Part shown: positions 1-9,864 of the stretch, in pieces
How the letters are laid out: every line of letters begins with the position of its first letter
Numbering within the stretch: position 1 is the first letter of the stretch
NCBI RefSeq assembly: GCF_901538265.1
Contig: NZ_LR593886.1
Span: 7,151,738 to 7,215,737 of the forward strand
From: Gemmata massiliana
GTDB taxonomy: Bacteria > Planctomycetota > Planctomycetia > Gemmatales > Gemmataceae
Length of the DNA: 64,000 nucleotides
Direction of reading: 5' to 3'
The notes under the pieces: model-generated
Told to the model about the DNA's origin: nothing
What the model saw: the letters and a program-made list of their open reading frames with translations, nothing else
Database searches by the model: none
Translations under genes and position numbers: made by a program

Positions 1-2345
1 TAAATCGGGTTCTGCACTTGTTGCGGGGCCGTGGTGACGTGCGCGTTCACCTGTTTCAGAACGGCGTTCTTGGCGAGGTCGTAGGTCCGCAGAACGCCGT
101 CGTGACAACCGGTCGCGAGCACGTTCCCGGTGTCGTCGAACGCGACACAGTCGACGAGATTCGGGTGCTGGAACGTCTTCACCGGAACGTCGGTCGCGAG
201 ACGGAACCGGCGCGCCTGTTTGTCGGCCGCAGTGATAGTGAACTGGCCGTCCGCACTGAACGCCACCGCGCTCGCCGCCACCGGGTGCGGGAACGTCTGG
301 ATCTGGCGCCCGAACTCAGCCGGCACGGGTTGCCCCGGAGTGAAGCCCACGTTCCACGCGACCGCGTTGTTCTCCTTGTCCTTGACCAGCGCGACCAGCA
401 CCGTGTTCGTCGGCTGGAACGCAAGACCCACGACCGGCCCGCCGGCGGCGATCGTGCCCACGAGCTTCGCGTCGCTCACCGTGTAGACCTTGATGGAGCC
501 GTCCGCAACACCGACCGCGACGCGCTGCGAGTCCTTGGAGATCGCAACCGCCGTTGCATCTCCTCCGGCCTCGAACACGCGCTCCTTCGTGCCGTTGTTC
601 GTGTTCCAGCTCACGACGTCCTTACCCGGCCCGATGCTCAGCACGCGCTCGCTACCGGGCGACACCACTACGCCCGCGGGCTTTCCTTTTCCCAGGGTGA
701 TGAGGCGTGTGCAGGTAACGGGCGAAATCACGACGCTCTTGTCCGCACTCGCGGTGATGACGGCGGAAGTGGTGGGGTGCGCAACGACTCCTCGCACCGC
801 CCCGGTGTGCAGAAACGTCTGATAAGCCGTGCCCGTTGCGACATCCACGAGTACCGCGATGTTGTCGCTGCGCCCGACGAGCAAGCGCGTTTTGTCCGCG
901 TTGAAGCTGAGGCTGAGCACGTCGGCCGGTTGCGTCAGTTTCCCAGCCTCTTTGCCGTCCATGAGGGTCCAGAGCAACACGTCCTTACCCACACTGGCCG
1001 CGAGCGTGAGGTTATCGCGGCTCTGGGTGAGTGTGGTTGCAGGGGCCGCAAGCGGGCCAATCTCGCGCACCGGCTTCTCGGGCTTGGTCACGTCCCACAC
1101 ACGAATCAGCTTGTCCGCGCCCGCGGTGATAACTTGGCCGTTCGCGCGGTTCACCAGCGCCGCAGTGACCTTGCCCGTGTGCGCCTTGATGTCGTACTTC
1201 GTGCGGCTCGGTTCCTTGCCGTCTTTGTCCTTCGGCAGTTTCGTATCGAGGGGCAGGTTCCACCCTTTCAGCGCGCCGTCCGCACCTGCGGTGAACAGGA
1301 TCGGTTGCGAGGGGTGAAACACCGCTGCGGTTGTGCCGCCCGCATGCGCCAGTACGTCGCCTTTTGGCTTACCCTGGCGGTCCCAGGCGATCACCTGACC
1401 GTCCGCGCCGCCCGCAACGACCGTATTCGTGTCCGGAGACAGAGCAACGCTCTCGATGTTCCCCTTCGCGCCCGCGAACGTGCCTGCCGCCTGGTTGTTG
1501 CTCGTGGAACCGATCGTCACGACTTTGTCCGCGGTCGCGTAGAGCACGGTGTTGCCGTCGGCCGTGGAATAGAACGCAGTCACGGCTTCTTTGAGTCCGG
1601 GGAAAGTCCGCGTTGGTTGTGCGGGCGTCTGCCAGAACCGCAACACACCGTCGGCACTCGTCGTAAAAGCCCCCTGACTATCGGGGCGAACGGCGAGGCC
1701 CGTAATATCCGCGGTGCCCGCACCGTAGCTCGCAATCAGCTTCCCGTCCGCACCGTTGAAGAAGCGAATCAACTTGTCCGCACCCGCCGTTACCCACACA
1801 TTCCCCGAAGCGAGGTAACCCACTCCCAGAACCGCACCGGTGTGTCCCTTCAGTTCGATCGCGCCCTTCTCTTCACCAACTGGGAACACTTTCACCACAC
1901 CGTCCGCACCGGCCACCGCAAACGTCTTGCCGTCACTCGCGACCGTCACGTTCATTGTGGCGCCGGTGGTCGCGAACGTTTTCACGGGTGCTGATACCGG
2001 AACGTCCCAAACGCGGACGCTGTTGTCCGCCCCGCCGGTCGCGAGCAGATCGCCCTTCGCCGAGAACGCGACGCACAGCACTTGCCCCTTGTGGCCCTGT
2101 TCGCCCCCATAGGTCCGCAATTCCTTACCGGTAGCCGTGTCCCATAGCTTCACCGTTTTGTCGAAGCTCGCCGTCGCAACGAACTTCCCGTCCGGACTGA
2201 CCGCGACCGCCTCGACTGTTTCCGTGTGCGTTTTCAGCACCGCGACGACATCGGGGGCATTCGGGGGCTGAGCCGGCAGCCCGCTGACTGAGATGAAGAG
2301 AGCAGCACACAACGCGACGCGACTAATTTGGCGTGAGGTGGGCAT
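1..2345 (-). CDS. Secreted WD40-repeat beta-propeller protein (partial, C-terminus off the left edge)
   Basis: The reading frame is open from an ATG at 2345 to the window edge (about 781 codons seen, no stop), so the protein is truncated only by the window. The N-terminus has a short hydrophobic segment ending near LPAQPP, which reads as a signal peptide. The rest is a chain of roughly 40-residue WD40 repeats: VAVSPDGKFVATASFDKTVK then KLWD, VAFSAKGDLLATGGADNSVR then VWD, VAFDDTGNVLATGCHDG near the left edge, and many degenerate copies between. No kinase or protease domain is fused in the visible part. WD40 propellers are protein-interaction scaffolds; the partner is unknown. Planctomycetes encode many exported WD40 proteins of this type. 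Family call is firm, role open. Confidence 0.85.
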   Translation of the reverse strand, partial: MPTSRQISRVALCAALFISVSGLPAQPPNAPDVVAVLKTHTETVEAVAVSPDGKFVATASFDKTVKLWDTATGKELRTYGGEQGHKGQVLCVAFSAKGDLLATGGADNSVRVWDVPVSAPVKTFATTGATMNVTVASDGKTFAVAGADGVVKVFPVGEEKGAIELKGHTGAVLGVGYLASGNVWVTAGADKLIRFFNGADGKLIASYGAGTADITGLAVRPDSQGAFTTSADGVLRFWQTPAQPTRTFPGLKEAVTAFYSTADGNTVLYATADKVVTIGSTSNNQAAGTFAGAKGNIESVALSPDTNTVVAGGADGQVIAWDRQGKPKGDVLAHAGGTTAAVFHPSQPILFTAGADGALKGWNLPLDTKLPKDKDGKEPSRTKYDIKAHTGKVTAALVNRANGQVITAGADKLIRVWDVTKPEKPVREIGPLAAPATTLTQSRDNLTLAASVGKDVLLWTLMDGKEAGKLTQPADVLSLSFNADKTRLLVGRSDNIAVLVDVATGTAYQTFLHTGAVRGVVAHPTTSAVITASADKSVVISPVTCTRLITLGKGKPAGVVVSPGSERVLSIGPGKDVVSWNTNNGTKERVFEAGGDATAVAISKDSQRVAVGVADGSIKVYTVSDAKLVGTIAAGGPVVGLAFQPTNTVLVALVKDKENNAVAWNVGFTPGQPVPAEFGRQIQTFPHPVAASAVAFSADGQFTITAADKQARRFRLATDVPVKTFQHPNLVDCVAFDDTGNVLATGCHDGVLRTYDLAKNAVLKQVNAHVTTAPQQVQNPI

Positions 2346-2459
2346 GGCGGGTTCCGTGCGGGGAGTAGCCGGAGGGCAGACAGGTAGTGTCTCAGGACGC
2401 GGTGCGCGGGTCAACACCGCGCGCCACGAACTATCCCCGCGGGAACTCCCTCCCAGGAA

Positions 2460-3386
2460 TCACTTCCCCTTCGATCCGTGACCGCGCTCGCGCCACGCCC
2501 ACCGGAACAAGTTCCGCGCGTCCGCGTAGCGGCTGTCGTTCGAGGTACAGCCCAATACGACCACGAGCACGTGATCGCCCTCGTAGCGCCCGCTCGCCAC
2601 GAGACACGAGCCGGCCGCGGTCGTGGTGCCGGTCTTCACGCCCTCGTACCCCTCGATGTCGAGCAGTTTGTTCGTGTTGTTCCAGGTCACTTCGCGCTTT
2701 TTGCCGTCCGCGTCGACCACCTCGCACGTGTGGCGCCGCGTCTGCACGTACTTCGCGAACAGAGGGTTCTTGAGCGCGGTGAACGTCAGCGTCGCGAGGT
2801 CGTGTGCGCTCGCGAGATTCTTGCTCAGCCCGTGCGGATCGAGGTACTTGGCTTCTTCCATTTTGAGCGCCTTCGCGGTGCGGTTCATCTCGGCGACAAA
2901 CTTCGCTACCGCGTCGTCTTCCTTGCCCTCCCCTTTGAAGCGTCCGCCGAAGTGTTCCGCGAACGCGGTCGCGGCGTCGTTGCCGGACGGGAGCAGCAAG
3001 CCGAACAGCAAGTCGCGCACGGTCACTTTCTCCCCGGCCTTGAGATCGGAAGAGCTGCCCGGCGTTTTGTCCGCGGCCTCGGAAAACGCGACCACTTCGT
3101 CGAGCACCTTCGCGTTCTCGGCCGCGAGGCGCAGCACGATGTGCGCGGTCATGATCTTCGTGGTACTCGCGATCGCGAGCGGGTCGTGTTCCTTCGATCC
3201 CCACAGTACCTTGCCCGTCTTGCCGTCGGCGACGGCCCACGCCTTCGCGCTCACGACCGGCGGGCCGTCGATCTTCTCCGCGGGCGCCTTCGCCGGGAGC
3301 GGTTTCTCTTCGACCGAATACACGGGAGCGAGAACAATCGACAGTGCGGTAACCGCGAACGCGAACGAGCGGGGCCATCGGAGCAT
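2460..3386 (-). CDS. D-alanyl-D-alanine carboxypeptidase (penicillin-binding protein, peptidase S11)
   Basis: Serine D,D-carboxypeptidase that trims the terminal D-Ala of peptidoglycan stem peptides in the periplasm. All three active-site motifs are present at normal spacing: SxxK as STTK at residues 74-77, SxN as SGN at 134-136, and KTG at 251-253. An N-terminal hydrophobic stretch (about residues 8-24) is the signal peptide. I start at the ATG at 3386 because it sits just before the signal peptide; upstream in-frame codons would add about 60 polar residues. At 308 residues it is short for the DacA/DacC type, ending soon after the KTG domain, so the C-terminal beta domain and membrane-anchor helix seem absent. 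It agrees with the presence of peptidoglycan in planctomycetes. Confidence 0.88.
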   Translation of the reverse strand: MLRWPRSFAFAVTALSIVLAPVYSVEEKPLPAKAPAEKIDGPPVVSAKAWAVADGKTGKVLWGSKEHDPLAIASTTKIMTAHIVLRLAAENAKVLDEVVAFSEAADKTPGSSSDLKAGEKVTVRDLLFGLLLPSGNDAATAFAEHFGGRFKGEGKEDDAVAKFVAEMNRTAKALKMEEAKYLDPHGLSKNLASAHDLATLTFTALKNPLFAKYVQTRRHTCEVVDADGKKREVTWNNTNKLLDIEGYEGVKTGTTTAAGSCLVASGRYEGDHVLVVVLGCTSNDSRYADARNLFRWAWRERGHGSKGK

Positions 3387-3595
3387 GGTCGTGTTCCAGG
3401 TGGGAATCGGGAGCGTGGACCGGCGCGCGGGATTGGTGCAGCGCGTGTGCTTACGAGCCTTATCTTCGGGCGCGCACGGGTTATCGACACTAGTGGAATG
3501 TTCAGTGAATTGACTCAGGCCGTGAAGCGCTCGAACCAGAAGAAAGAAGTGGCATTCACTGCAAAGCAAAAACGCGGACGGTTGACGGGTTCATC

Positions 3596-3623
3596 CGGGC
3601 GCCCCGGATTACCGGGGCGCCCG
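3596..3623. terminator. Perfect 12-bp hairpin after the small lipoprotein gene
   Basis: CGGGCGCCCCGG and its exact complement are separated by ATTA. It lies 9 nt past the stop of the minus-strand lipoprotein gene. No clear U-tract follows on the minus strand, so it may be a weak terminator or an mRNA 3'-end hairpin. Confidence 0.5.
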
Positions 3624-3631
3624 AACGGAGT

Positions 3632-4042
3632 TCAATCCAGTTTCACTTCCAATTTCTCGGCGTCCGGCGCAAGCGTGTAGACCAATCCGGAAGTCTTCAC
3701 ATCCTTGTACTTGTCCGGAATGCGCACCCGCTTCGCGGCGGCCCCGGCGCCCGGTCCCGCGCCGCTCGAACCGCTGGCGGTGTCGACGATCGCGATCCGG
3801 ACCTCACCGGGCGGAACGTCCGTCACCGCGAACGTCCCGTCCGGCCGGATTTCCGCGGTCGCGAGCTGGTCACCCGGCCCGAGTATGCGCACCGTTCCGG
3901 CGGTAAGTTTCTCACCCTTGAACGTGACCGTACCGTGAACCGTTTGCCGCTTGTCACGCGAGCACCCGGCGCTCAGCCCGACGGCCAGAACGAGAGCAAA
4001 CATCCACCCGCCGCGAACGAACTGTAAACGATCGCTACTCAT
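3632..4042 (-). CDS. Small lipoprotein with carboxypeptidase-regulatory-like (transthyretin-like) domain
   Basis: Predicted lipoprotein of 136 residues. The N-terminus has a hydrophobic segment followed by the lipobox LSAGC, then one beta-sandwich-like unit (VHGTVTFKGEKLTAGTVR, then a GTFAVTDVPPGEV stretch) typical of planctomycete carboxypeptidase-regulatory-like proteins. The start ATG at 4042 is preceded by a GGAGCC ribosome-binding site; the longer open frame upstream has no better site. It lies 29 nt downstream of the DUF1559 gene on the same strand, a pairing that is very common in planctomycetes and suggests co-transcription. Function unknown; envelope location is inferred from the lipobox. 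Confidence 0.75.
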   Translation of the reverse strand: MSSDRLQFVRGGWMFALVLAVGLSAGCSRDKRQTVHGTVTFKGEKLTAGTVRILGPGDQLATAEIRPDGTFAVTDVPPGEVRIAIVDTASGSSGAGPGAGAAAKRVRIPDKYKDVKTSGLVYTLAPDAEKLEVKLD

Positions 4043-4071
4043 GAAGGCTCCAGTTGTGTTGAGCGACAGGT

Positions 4072-4950
4072 TTACCAGTCCGACCCGAGAACCAAGCCGT
4101 CGTTCGGGAACATGGCAGCGTACCACGTGCTGCTGTTAATGGACGTGGAGACCGTGCGCACGCTCCCGTCGAACATCCCCACCTGGCACCCGCCCGCGTC
4201 CATCGCCTGGAGGTTCCACGGGTTGCAGTCGGCCACTTTGGGCATGTTCTGTGGCGTCGCGGACGGCGCGGTCCACTTCGGGGCGGTCCCGCTGCTGAGG
4301 TTGCCCGGGTGGAACAACGACCCGCGGTGCTCGTCCCACGGCGGGTAGTAGGCCCACAGTTTGCCCGTATCGGCGCACAGCCCGTACTGCTCGCCGAACG
4401 AGACGGTGTTGGACGTCCCGTCGCCGATCCCGGTGAGCTTGCGCTTCGGGTTCCACGTCACGTAGGGCTCGGTGAACACGGCCTCGTTGAAGGCGTAGTT
4501 GCTGATGCCCCACAGCAGGTGGGCCGTGGTCCACGGGTCGGTCCAGTAGTCGCCCGGGTTGGACGGGTCGCGCGGGGAGATGAACACTTTCACCTTTTGC
4601 GCCGCGGGGACGTCCGGGGTGATGCCGATCAGCCCGTTCTGCGAGGCGACACGGTACAAGTTGTCCTGTTCCAGGTACGGGAGCAGGAGCGTGTGAACCG
4701 AGGTCTGCCCGTTCCCGATGCCCCACGGGGTCGTGAGATTGTTGATCTTCCCGTCCACGTCCGGCAACTGGTTGTTGGCGTCGTGAAAACTGTGACAGGC
4801 GAGCGCGATTTGTTTCAAATTGTTCGCCGACTGCATCCGGGCCGCGGCCGCCCGAACCTTTTGGACCGCGGGGAGGAGAAGGCCAATGAGGATCGCGATA
4901 ATCGCAATCACCACCAACAGTTCAATGAGCGTGAACCCGCGACGACGCAT
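4072..4950 (-). CDS. DUF1559 protein with prepilin-type N-terminal methylation motif
   Basis: Planctomycete pseudopilin-like protein of 292 residues. The N-terminus [20 protein letters not shown] is a textbook type IV prepilin cleavage/methylation site (cleavage after G, then FTLIE) followed by the hydrophobic helix. The body shows the DUF1559 landmarks: [39 protein letters not shown] and a C-terminal [16 protein letters not shown]. These proteins occur in tens of copies per genome and probably form extracellular or periplasmic fibres; the substrate is not known. It probably forms an operon with the downstream lipoprotein. Confidence 0.92.
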   Translation of the reverse strand: MRRRGFTLIELLVVIAIIAILIGLLLPAVQKVRAAAARMQSANNLKQIALACHSFHDANNQLPDVDGKINNLTTPWGIGNGQTSVHTLLLPYLEQDNLYRVASQNGLIGITPDVPAAQKVKVFISPRDPSNPGDYWTDPWTTAHLLWGISNYAFNEAVFTEPYVTWNPKRKLTGIGDGTSNTVSFGEQYGLCADTGKLWAYYPPWDEHRGSLFHPGNLSSGTAPKWTAPSATPQNMPKVADCNPWNLQAMDAGGCQVGMFDGSVRTVSTSINSSTWYAAMFPNDGLVLGSDW

Positions 4951-5219
4951 GGGTCACTCCGGAAAAGGGAGAAAATGCAACTCCACCGCCTACTTACGGG
5001 CGGGGTACGAACGGTGATGTCCGATCTGGCTGAAGAGAGCGAGGCGAAAGGAACCGCTCTCCCGGGCAATTCACGGATAGGCGCGTCCGTGCCTGATAAA
5101 GCCAAACACCACAACAAGCTTATAATACCAACTCAGAGAGGCGATCCAACACACGCCGACAATAACGAGACGATTAAACCCGATGCTATCCTGCTACTTC
5201 TCACTTTTGAATTCTCGTC

Positions 5220-6839
5220 TCACTCAGCAAGTCCCAGAACTTTGATCCGCGACGCCAACGTGGTCGGCCTCACCCCGAGCAACTCGGCCGCCCCGCCCGG
5301 GCCGGACACTTTACCCTTCGTCTGGCGCAGCGCGACGCGGATGTTGTTCGCCTCCAGTTCTCGCACCTCGGCGTCGGTCAGCACGCGGTCCTCACTGCCC
5401 GCAGCAGGTACGGCAGCTGCTTTACTCGTGGTCCCGGGAGAACCGACGGGCAGATCGATGGTCAAACGAGAGCCGTCGGCCGTAATGACCGCGCGCTCGA
5501 TGACGTGCTGTAACTCGCGGACGTTCCCGGGCCAGTGGTACCTCTGAAGCTGCTGAACGTTCGCTAGCGTGAGTCGCGGTTTCGAGCGCCCGAGTTTGCG
5601 CGCGGTCAGCGCGAGAAAGTGCTCGGCCAATAGCGGAATATCTTCCCCGCGTTTACGGAGCGGCGGAAGCTCCACCGGGAACACACTCAACCGGTAGTAC
5701 AGATCTTGCCGGAACCGCCCGGCCTCGGCTTCGGCGCGGAGATCACGATTGGTGGCCGCAATGAGCCGCACGTTGATCTTGCGGGTGCGCTCTTCGCCCA
5801 CGCGCTCCAGTTCACCTTCCTGAAGCACGCGGAGCAATTTCGCCTGAAGTTCGAGCGGAATCTCTCCCACCTCGTCGAGGAACAGCGTTCCGCTGTCGGC
5901 CAACTCGAACCGCCCCGCCCGGTCGCGCAGCGCTCCTGTGAACGCCCCCTTCGCGTGGCCGAAAAACTCGCTCTCGTACAGTTCGCGCGGCACCGCGGCG
6001 CAGTTCACTTTGACGAGCGGGCGGGCCGATCGTTTGCTCCGACGGTGAACCTCACGCGCGACCAGTTCCTTTCCGGTACCGCTCTCGCCCAAAAGAAGAA
6101 CGGCCGAATCCGTTGGCGCGACCAAATCGATCTGGCGCGCAACCGCTTCGAGCGCGGGACCGCCCCCAACTAACTCGCCGAACGCGCCGGTCCGCGTCAC
6201 TTCTTCGCGCAGGTACTCGTTCTCCAGTTCCAGTTTGGCGCGTAACTCCTCGATCTGCTCGAACGCCCGCGCGGTCGCAATTGCGGCAGCAGTGTGGTCC
6301 GCGATGGTCCGGAGCCAACTCATGCACTCGGTGCCGATAGCTCCGCGTGCGAAGACGGCCAGCACACCGAGCACCTGACCGCGGTGAACGAGCGGCTGCC
6401 CGCCGAACCCCGCGATGCCCTCCGCACGCACCCACTCGGGCCGCGCGACCCATTCGGGCGGCTCGGGCGACGAAAGATTCGGCACCTCGATCGGTTCGCC
6501 AGTCGCCGCGATTCGTCCGACTTTGCGCACGCCGAGCGGAATGCGCCGAAACGCACCATCGAGCCGCGTCCATTCGACACGCGGATCAACCGCCGACCGC
6601 CCCGCACTGGCAACCAACTGGAGACACGTGGGGCGCCCGTTGCACTCGGTCGGCGTCAGACACTTCGCACAGTCCGCGGTCCGCTGCGCCAGCCAGATTC
6701 GCGCGAGAGCCACACGCGGAGTCTCCGCGGCGCGCTCAACCACCATCCGCAGTAGTTCCGGCAACCGGTGCTCACGAGCCATGTCGAGCAGCAGCCGCTT
6801 GGGATCAGCGAACAGCGGATTGGTACCGTCGGAATCCAT
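5220..6839 (-). CDS. Sigma-54-dependent transcriptional activator with N-terminal GAF domain
   Basis: Enhancer-binding protein of 539 residues. Residues about 20-190 form a GAF sensor domain containing four closely spaced cysteines (C57, C60, C66, C72), a possible metal or redox site. A short coiled coil (about 192-215) leads to the AAA+ domain: Walker A GESGTGKE at 251-258, the sigma-54 contact loop GAFTGA at 298-303, Walker [11 protein letters not shown] at 317-326. The last 40 residues form a Fis-type helix-turn-helix ([20 protein letters not shown]). It is transcribed divergently from the plus-strand operon starting at 7045. The 206-bp gap holds repeated CGAAA sites and a -24/-12-type promoter, so control of that operon is the straightforward inference. 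Architecture resembles FhlA/NorR-like regulators. Confidence 0.93.
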   Translation of the reverse strand: MDSDGTNPLFADPKRLLLDMAREHRLPELLRMVVERAAETPRVALARIWLAQRTADCAKCLTPTECNGRPTCLQLVASAGRSAVDPRVEWTRLDGAFRRIPLGVRKVGRIAATGEPIEVPNLSSPEPPEWVARPEWVRAEGIAGFGGQPLVHRGQVLGVLAVFARGAIGTECMSWLRTIADHTAAAIATARAFEQIEELRAKLELENEYLREEVTRTGAFGELVGGGPALEAVARQIDLVAPTDSAVLLLGESGTGKELVAREVHRRSKRSARPLVKVNCAAVPRELYESEFFGHAKGAFTGALRDRAGRFELADSGTLFLDEVGEIPLELQAKLLRVLQEGELERVGEERTRKINVRLIAATNRDLRAEAEAGRFRQDLYYRLSVFPVELPPLRKRGEDIPLLAEHFLALTARKLGRSKPRLTLANVQQLQRYHWPGNVRELQHVIERAVITADGSRLTIDLPVGSPGTTSKAAAVPAAGSEDRVLTDAEVRELEANNIRVALRQTKGKVSGPGGAAELLGVRPTTLASRIKVLGLAE

Positions 6840-6852
6840 TACGGCCCCTCAA

Positions 6853-6918
6853 CGAAATTTCGCAATCGAATTACGAAAAATCATATCGATACGAAATTTC
6901 GTTATACCGTTACGAAAA
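6853..6918. promoter_or_regulatory. Array of four CGAAA sites, likely activator-binding enhancer
   Basis: Four CGAAA motifs on the plus strand begin at 6853, 6874, 6892 and 6913, spaced 21, 18 and 21 bp, i.e. about two helical turns apart. Two of them are palindromes: CGAAATTTCG (6853-6862) and ACGAAATTTCGT (6891-6902). The region is AT-rich against the surrounding GC-rich DNA. It lies about 55-120 bp upstream of the proposed sigma-54 promoter, a suitable distance for an enhancer bound by the divergent activator. Confidence 0.6.
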
Positions 6919-6973
6919 CCCATTTCCGTCTCAATTACTTGGTGAATCGCATGTTACGCGATTCTTTTTGTGT

Positions 6974-6988
6974 TGGCACGCGGCGTGA
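6974..6988 (+). promoter_or_regulatory. Candidate sigma-54 (-24/-12) promoter
   Basis: TGGCACGCGGCGTGA matches the -24 block TGGCACG exactly. The -12 block reads GTGA instead of TTGC, but the G at -13 is at the right distance (10 bp between the two GG/G positions). It would start a transcript near position 7000, 45 nt ahead of the first gene of the operon. Its placement next to a sigma-54 activator gene makes the match more believable despite the imperfect -12. Confidence 0.55.
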
Positions 6989-7044
6989 TTTATCTGATGC
7001 CAAGCTGCCCAAATAATAGCAGGCGACACGAAAGGACCAAAACC

Positions 7045-7614
7045 ATGTCTCGTCTCAACCAACTCCATCCCGATACCGCGACCGGCCGGGCCAAAGAACT
7101 GTTAACCGCCGTGAAGGGCAAACTCGGACTCGTCCCGAACATGACCCGTGCGATGGCGAACTCCCCGGCCGTTCTCGACGGCTACCTGCAATTCAGTGGC
7201 GCGTTGAGCAAGGGAGTGTTATCAGCCAAGCTCCGCGAACAAATCGCCCTCACGGTGTCTCAAGCGAACGGGTGCAACTACTGCCTGGGGGCGCACTCGG
7301 CGGTCGGCAAGATGGTCGGGCTGACGGCGGAACAGATCCGCGACAGCCGACTCGGGACCGCGGTCGACCCGAAGACCGACGCGGTTCTCCGCTTCGCCCG
7401 CCGCGTGGTCGAGACGCGCGGCCGAGTTGATGACGGCGACGTCAACGAGATCCGCGAAGCCGGTTTCGGTGACGATGCGATCGCCGAAGTCATCGCACAC
7501 GTCGCGCTCAACGTGTTCACGAACTACTTCAACGAAGCCGTTAAGACCGACCTCGATTTCCCCAAAGCCGAAGCTCTGCCCGATCAACGGTTGCAAGCAA
7601 GCACTGCCGAATAG
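7045..7614 (+). CDS. Carboxymuconolactone decarboxylase / AhpD-like alkylhydroperoxidase protein
   Basis: Protein of 189 residues with the AhpD active-site motif: C77-N-Y-C80 followed by H84 (NGCNYCLGAHS). In AhpD this redox-active cysteine pair and histidine reduce peroxides or act as a general disulfide reductant. The start ATG at 7045 follows an AAAGGACC ribosome-binding site; an upstream in-frame ATG would run through the promoter. First gene of a five-gene plus-strand run with small gaps, downstream of the sigma-54-type promoter. The substrate is unknown; peroxide or electrophile detoxification is inferred from the motif and its neighbours. Confidence 0.88.
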   Translation: MSRLNQLHPDTATGRAKELLTAVKGKLGLVPNMTRAMANSPAVLDGYLQFSGALSKGVLSAKLREQIALTVSQANGCNYCLGAHSAVGKMVGLTAEQIRDSRLGTAVDPKTDAVLRFARRVVETRGRVDDGDVNEIREAGFGDDAIAEVIAHVALNVFTNYFNEAVKTDLDFPKAEALPDQRLQASTAE

Positions 7615-7677
7615 TTCTTTCCGCTCAACACCCGCGAATTCGTCGCGGGCACTCGTTCTCATCTAATTGGAGAAGCC

Positions 7678-8151
7678 ATGAACCCGAGTCCCAGCGTAAT
7701 CGCTCCGCCGTTCACTCTGGAAACTGCCACTCAAAAGGTGCGACTGGCCGAGAACGCGTGGAACACCCGCGACCCGGAGCGCGTCGCGCTGGCCTACACC
7801 GAGGACTCGGTTTGGCGCAACCGGAGCGAGTTCCCGGTCGGGCGCGACGAGATCCGCGCGTTCCTCACCCGCAAGTGGGAGAAGGAACTCGGCTACCGGC
7901 TGGTGAAGGCGCTGTGGGCGTTCACCGCGGACCACATCGCGGTCCGGTTCCGCTACGAGTGGCACGACCACGCCGGGAACTGGTTCCGCAGCTACGGCAA
8001 CGAGTTGTGGGAGTTCGACGAGCGCGGGCTGATGCGCCGGCGCGAAGCGAGTATCAACGACCTCGCCATTCGCGAAGACGAGCGCACGTTCTTCTGGCCC
8101 GCGCCCGGTCCCCGGCCGGCGGACCACCCGGGCATCCCGGACGTTCGGTAA
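7678..8151 (+). CDS. DUF1348 family protein (SnoaL/NTF2-like fold)
   Basis: 157-residue soluble protein. Recognisable DUF1348 features are the early [20 protein letters not shown] segment, the [21 protein letters not shown] stretch that follows, [19 protein letters not shown], and a C-terminus with [14 protein letters not shown]2-like folds bind small hydrophobic ligands or act as isomerases/hydrolases; for DUF1348 no reaction is established. A TTGGAGAAG ribosome-binding site precedes the ATG. Second gene of the redox operon; members of this family often sit beside oxidoreductases and hydrolases. Confidence 0.85.
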   Translation: MNPSPSVIAPPFTLETATQKVRLAENAWNTRDPERVALAYTEDSVWRNRSEFPVGRDEIRAFLTRKWEKELGYRLVKALWAFTADHIAVRFRYEWHDHAGNWFRSYGNELWEFDERGLMRRREASINDLAIREDERTFFWPAPGPRPADHPGIPDVR

Positions 8152-8200
8152 GTTGTGCCCCTCAACTTCTATTCGACGAGTGTTTCGCGGAGCATCTGTC

Positions 8201-8827
8201 ATGAACCGGATCAACCAAGTGTTCGAGCTGGCCGCACGAGCGGATAAGTTTGGGGTCGCCCTCACCCGCGTCGGGCTGATTGTGGTGCTGGTGTGGATCG
8301 GTGGCCTCAAGATCTACAAGTACGAGGACGAGGGAATCGTCCCGTTCGTGGCCAACAGTCCTCTCATGAACTTCTTCTACCAGCAACCCGCGGGCGAATA
8401 CCGTAAACACATGAATCGCGAGGGCGAGCTGGTGCCCGCCAACCGCGAATGGCACGAGCAGAACCGGACGTACCTGTTCGCTTACGGTCTCGGTTCGGTG
8501 ATCGTCGCTTACGGTGTCCTCATCGCGCTCCACCCGGTGTTCCCACGAGTCGCGGCCGTCGGCAGTTTCCTGGTGTTCGTGATGTCGTTCGCGACGCTGT
8601 CGTTCCTCATCACGACTCCCGAAACTTGGGTTCCGCCGCTCGGAAGCACGGAGCACGGCTTTCCGCTTCTGTCCGGCGCCGGTCGGCTCGTTATCAAGGA
8701 CGCAATTATGATGGGCGCCGCAGTGGTTACAATGGCCGATTCTGCAAAAGCATATTTGCGAAAGCGGGACGCGAAGTCGGCAGTCGCAACCGCGACAATC
8801 AACGCAGAGCCTGCGACCGCGGTCTAA
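8201..8827 (+). CDS. DUF417 (YkgB/RclC-like) inner-membrane protein
   Basis: 208-residue membrane protein with about four hydrophobic segments (GVALTRVGLIVVLVWIGGLK, YLFAYGLGSVIVAYGVLIAL, and two more around the VAAVGSFLVFVMSFATLSFL and IKDAIMMGAAVV regions). The motif GLKIYKYEDEGIVPFVANSP is the DUF417 signature. The E. coli member RclC (YkgB) belongs to the reactive-chlorine resistance operon rclABC. The start ATG at 8201 is chosen because the upstream in-frame ATG at 8153 overlaps the end of the previous gene and adds a non-conserved tail. Third gene of the operon; supports a role in oxidative or electrophile stress. Confidence 0.85.
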   Translation: MNRINQVFELAARADKFGVALTRVGLIVVLVWIGGLKIYKYEDEGIVPFVANSPLMNFFYQQPAGEYRKHMNREGELVPANREWHEQNRTYLFAYGLGSVIVAYGVLIALHPVFPRVAAVGSFLVFVMSFATLSFLITTPETWVPPLGSTEHGFPLLSGAGRLVIKDAIMMGAAVVTMADSAKAYLRKRDAKSAVATATINAEPATAV

Positions 8828-8881
8828 TTCAGCACCGTGAATCCCGAATCCCCCTCACGCCTTCAAACAGGAGACACGATC

Positions 8882-9847
8882 ATGATCCGCCTGGCAGTAT
8901 TCGCCCCGATTGCCGCCGTCGCGTTGACGGTCGGGCTGGCTGGTTCCGCTGTCGCTCAACAGCCGGCGCCTGCCGTCAAAGTGGCGCACAAGACAGTGAA
9001 AATTGGCGACCTGGATATCTTCTACCGCGAGGCCGGACCGAAGGACGCCCCCGCGATCCTTCTGCTCCACGGGTTCCCGACCAGCTCGCAGATGTTCCGC
9101 AACTTGCTCCCGGCGCTGGGCGACAAGTACCGCGTGATCGCACCCGATTACCCCGGGTACGGGCACAGTTCGATGCCGTCGCGAGACAAGTTCAAGTACA
9201 CCTTCGATAACCTCGCGGACGTGATCGATCAGTTCACCGAGAAGGTGGAACTCAAGAAGTTCGCCCTCTACGTGCAGGACTACGGGGCGCCGGTCGGATA
9301 CCGAATCGCAGTCAAGCACCCGGACCGCATTACAGCGATCGTGGTACAGAACGGTAACGCCTACGAAGAGGGACTGGACAACGAGTTCTGGAAACCCATC
9401 AAGGCGTACTGGAGGGAACCCACTAACAAGGACAAGCGCAATGCCCTCCGCGACGCCCTGACTTACGAGACTACGAAGTGGCAGTACACGCACGGAGTCA
9501 AGAACCCCGAACTGGTCAGCCCGGACGGTGCGGCCCACGACCAGTTCCTGCTCGACCGCAAGGGGAACGACGAGATCCAGCTCGACCTGTTCCTGAGCTA
9601 CGGCAGCAACCCGCCGCTGTACCCGAAGTGGCAGGAATACTTCCGCAAGCACCAGCCGCCGGTGCTGATCGCGTGGGGCAAGAACGATCAGATCTTCCCC
9701 GCGGCCGGGGCCGAGCCGTACAAGCGCGACCTGAAGACGCTCGAGTTCCACCTCCTAGATGCGGGGCACTTCGCCCTGGAAACGAACGGGAGCGAGATCG
9801 CCGAACTGATGCGCAATTTCCTCGGTAAGCACGTGAACAAGAAATAA
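8882..9847 (+). CDS. Exported alpha/beta hydrolase (haloalkane dehalogenase / epoxide hydrolase-like)
   Basis: 321 residues. Signal peptide at residues 1-26 (ending SAVAQQ). The hydrolase core shows the oxyanion-hole motif HGFP (63-66), and a nucleophile elbow VQDYGAPV in which aspartate D133 replaces the usual serine, as in haloalkane dehalogenases and epoxide hydrolases. The catalytic histidine is likely H296 ([10 protein letters not shown]). AGGAG lies just upstream of the ATG. Fourth gene of the redox operon. The aspartate nucleophile argues for C-halogen or epoxide hydrolysis rather than an esterase, but the substrate cannot be told. Confidence 0.88.
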   Translation: MIRLAVFAPIAAVALTVGLAGSAVAQQPAPAVKVAHKTVKIGDLDIFYREAGPKDAPAILLLHGFPTSSQMFRNLLPALGDKYRVIAPDYPGYGHSSMPSRDKFKYTFDNLADVIDQFTEKVELKKFALYVQDYGAPVGYRIAVKHPDRITAIVVQNGNAYEEGLDNEFWKPIKAYWREPTNKDKRNALRDALTYETTKWQYTHGVKNPELVSPDGAAHDQFLLDRKGNDEIQLDLFLSYGSNPPLYPKWQEYFRKHQPPVLIAWGKNDQIFPAAGAEPYKRDLKTLEFHLLDAGHFALETNGSEIAELMRNFLGKHVNKK

Positions 9848-9864
9848 CCCGATGAGGGTGTCCC

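Noticed and set aside
18-1994. Long plus-strand open frame opposite the WD40 gene
   Set aside because: Arginine-rich shadow of the minus-strand gene; the minus strand shows repeated WD40 motifs and a signal peptide.
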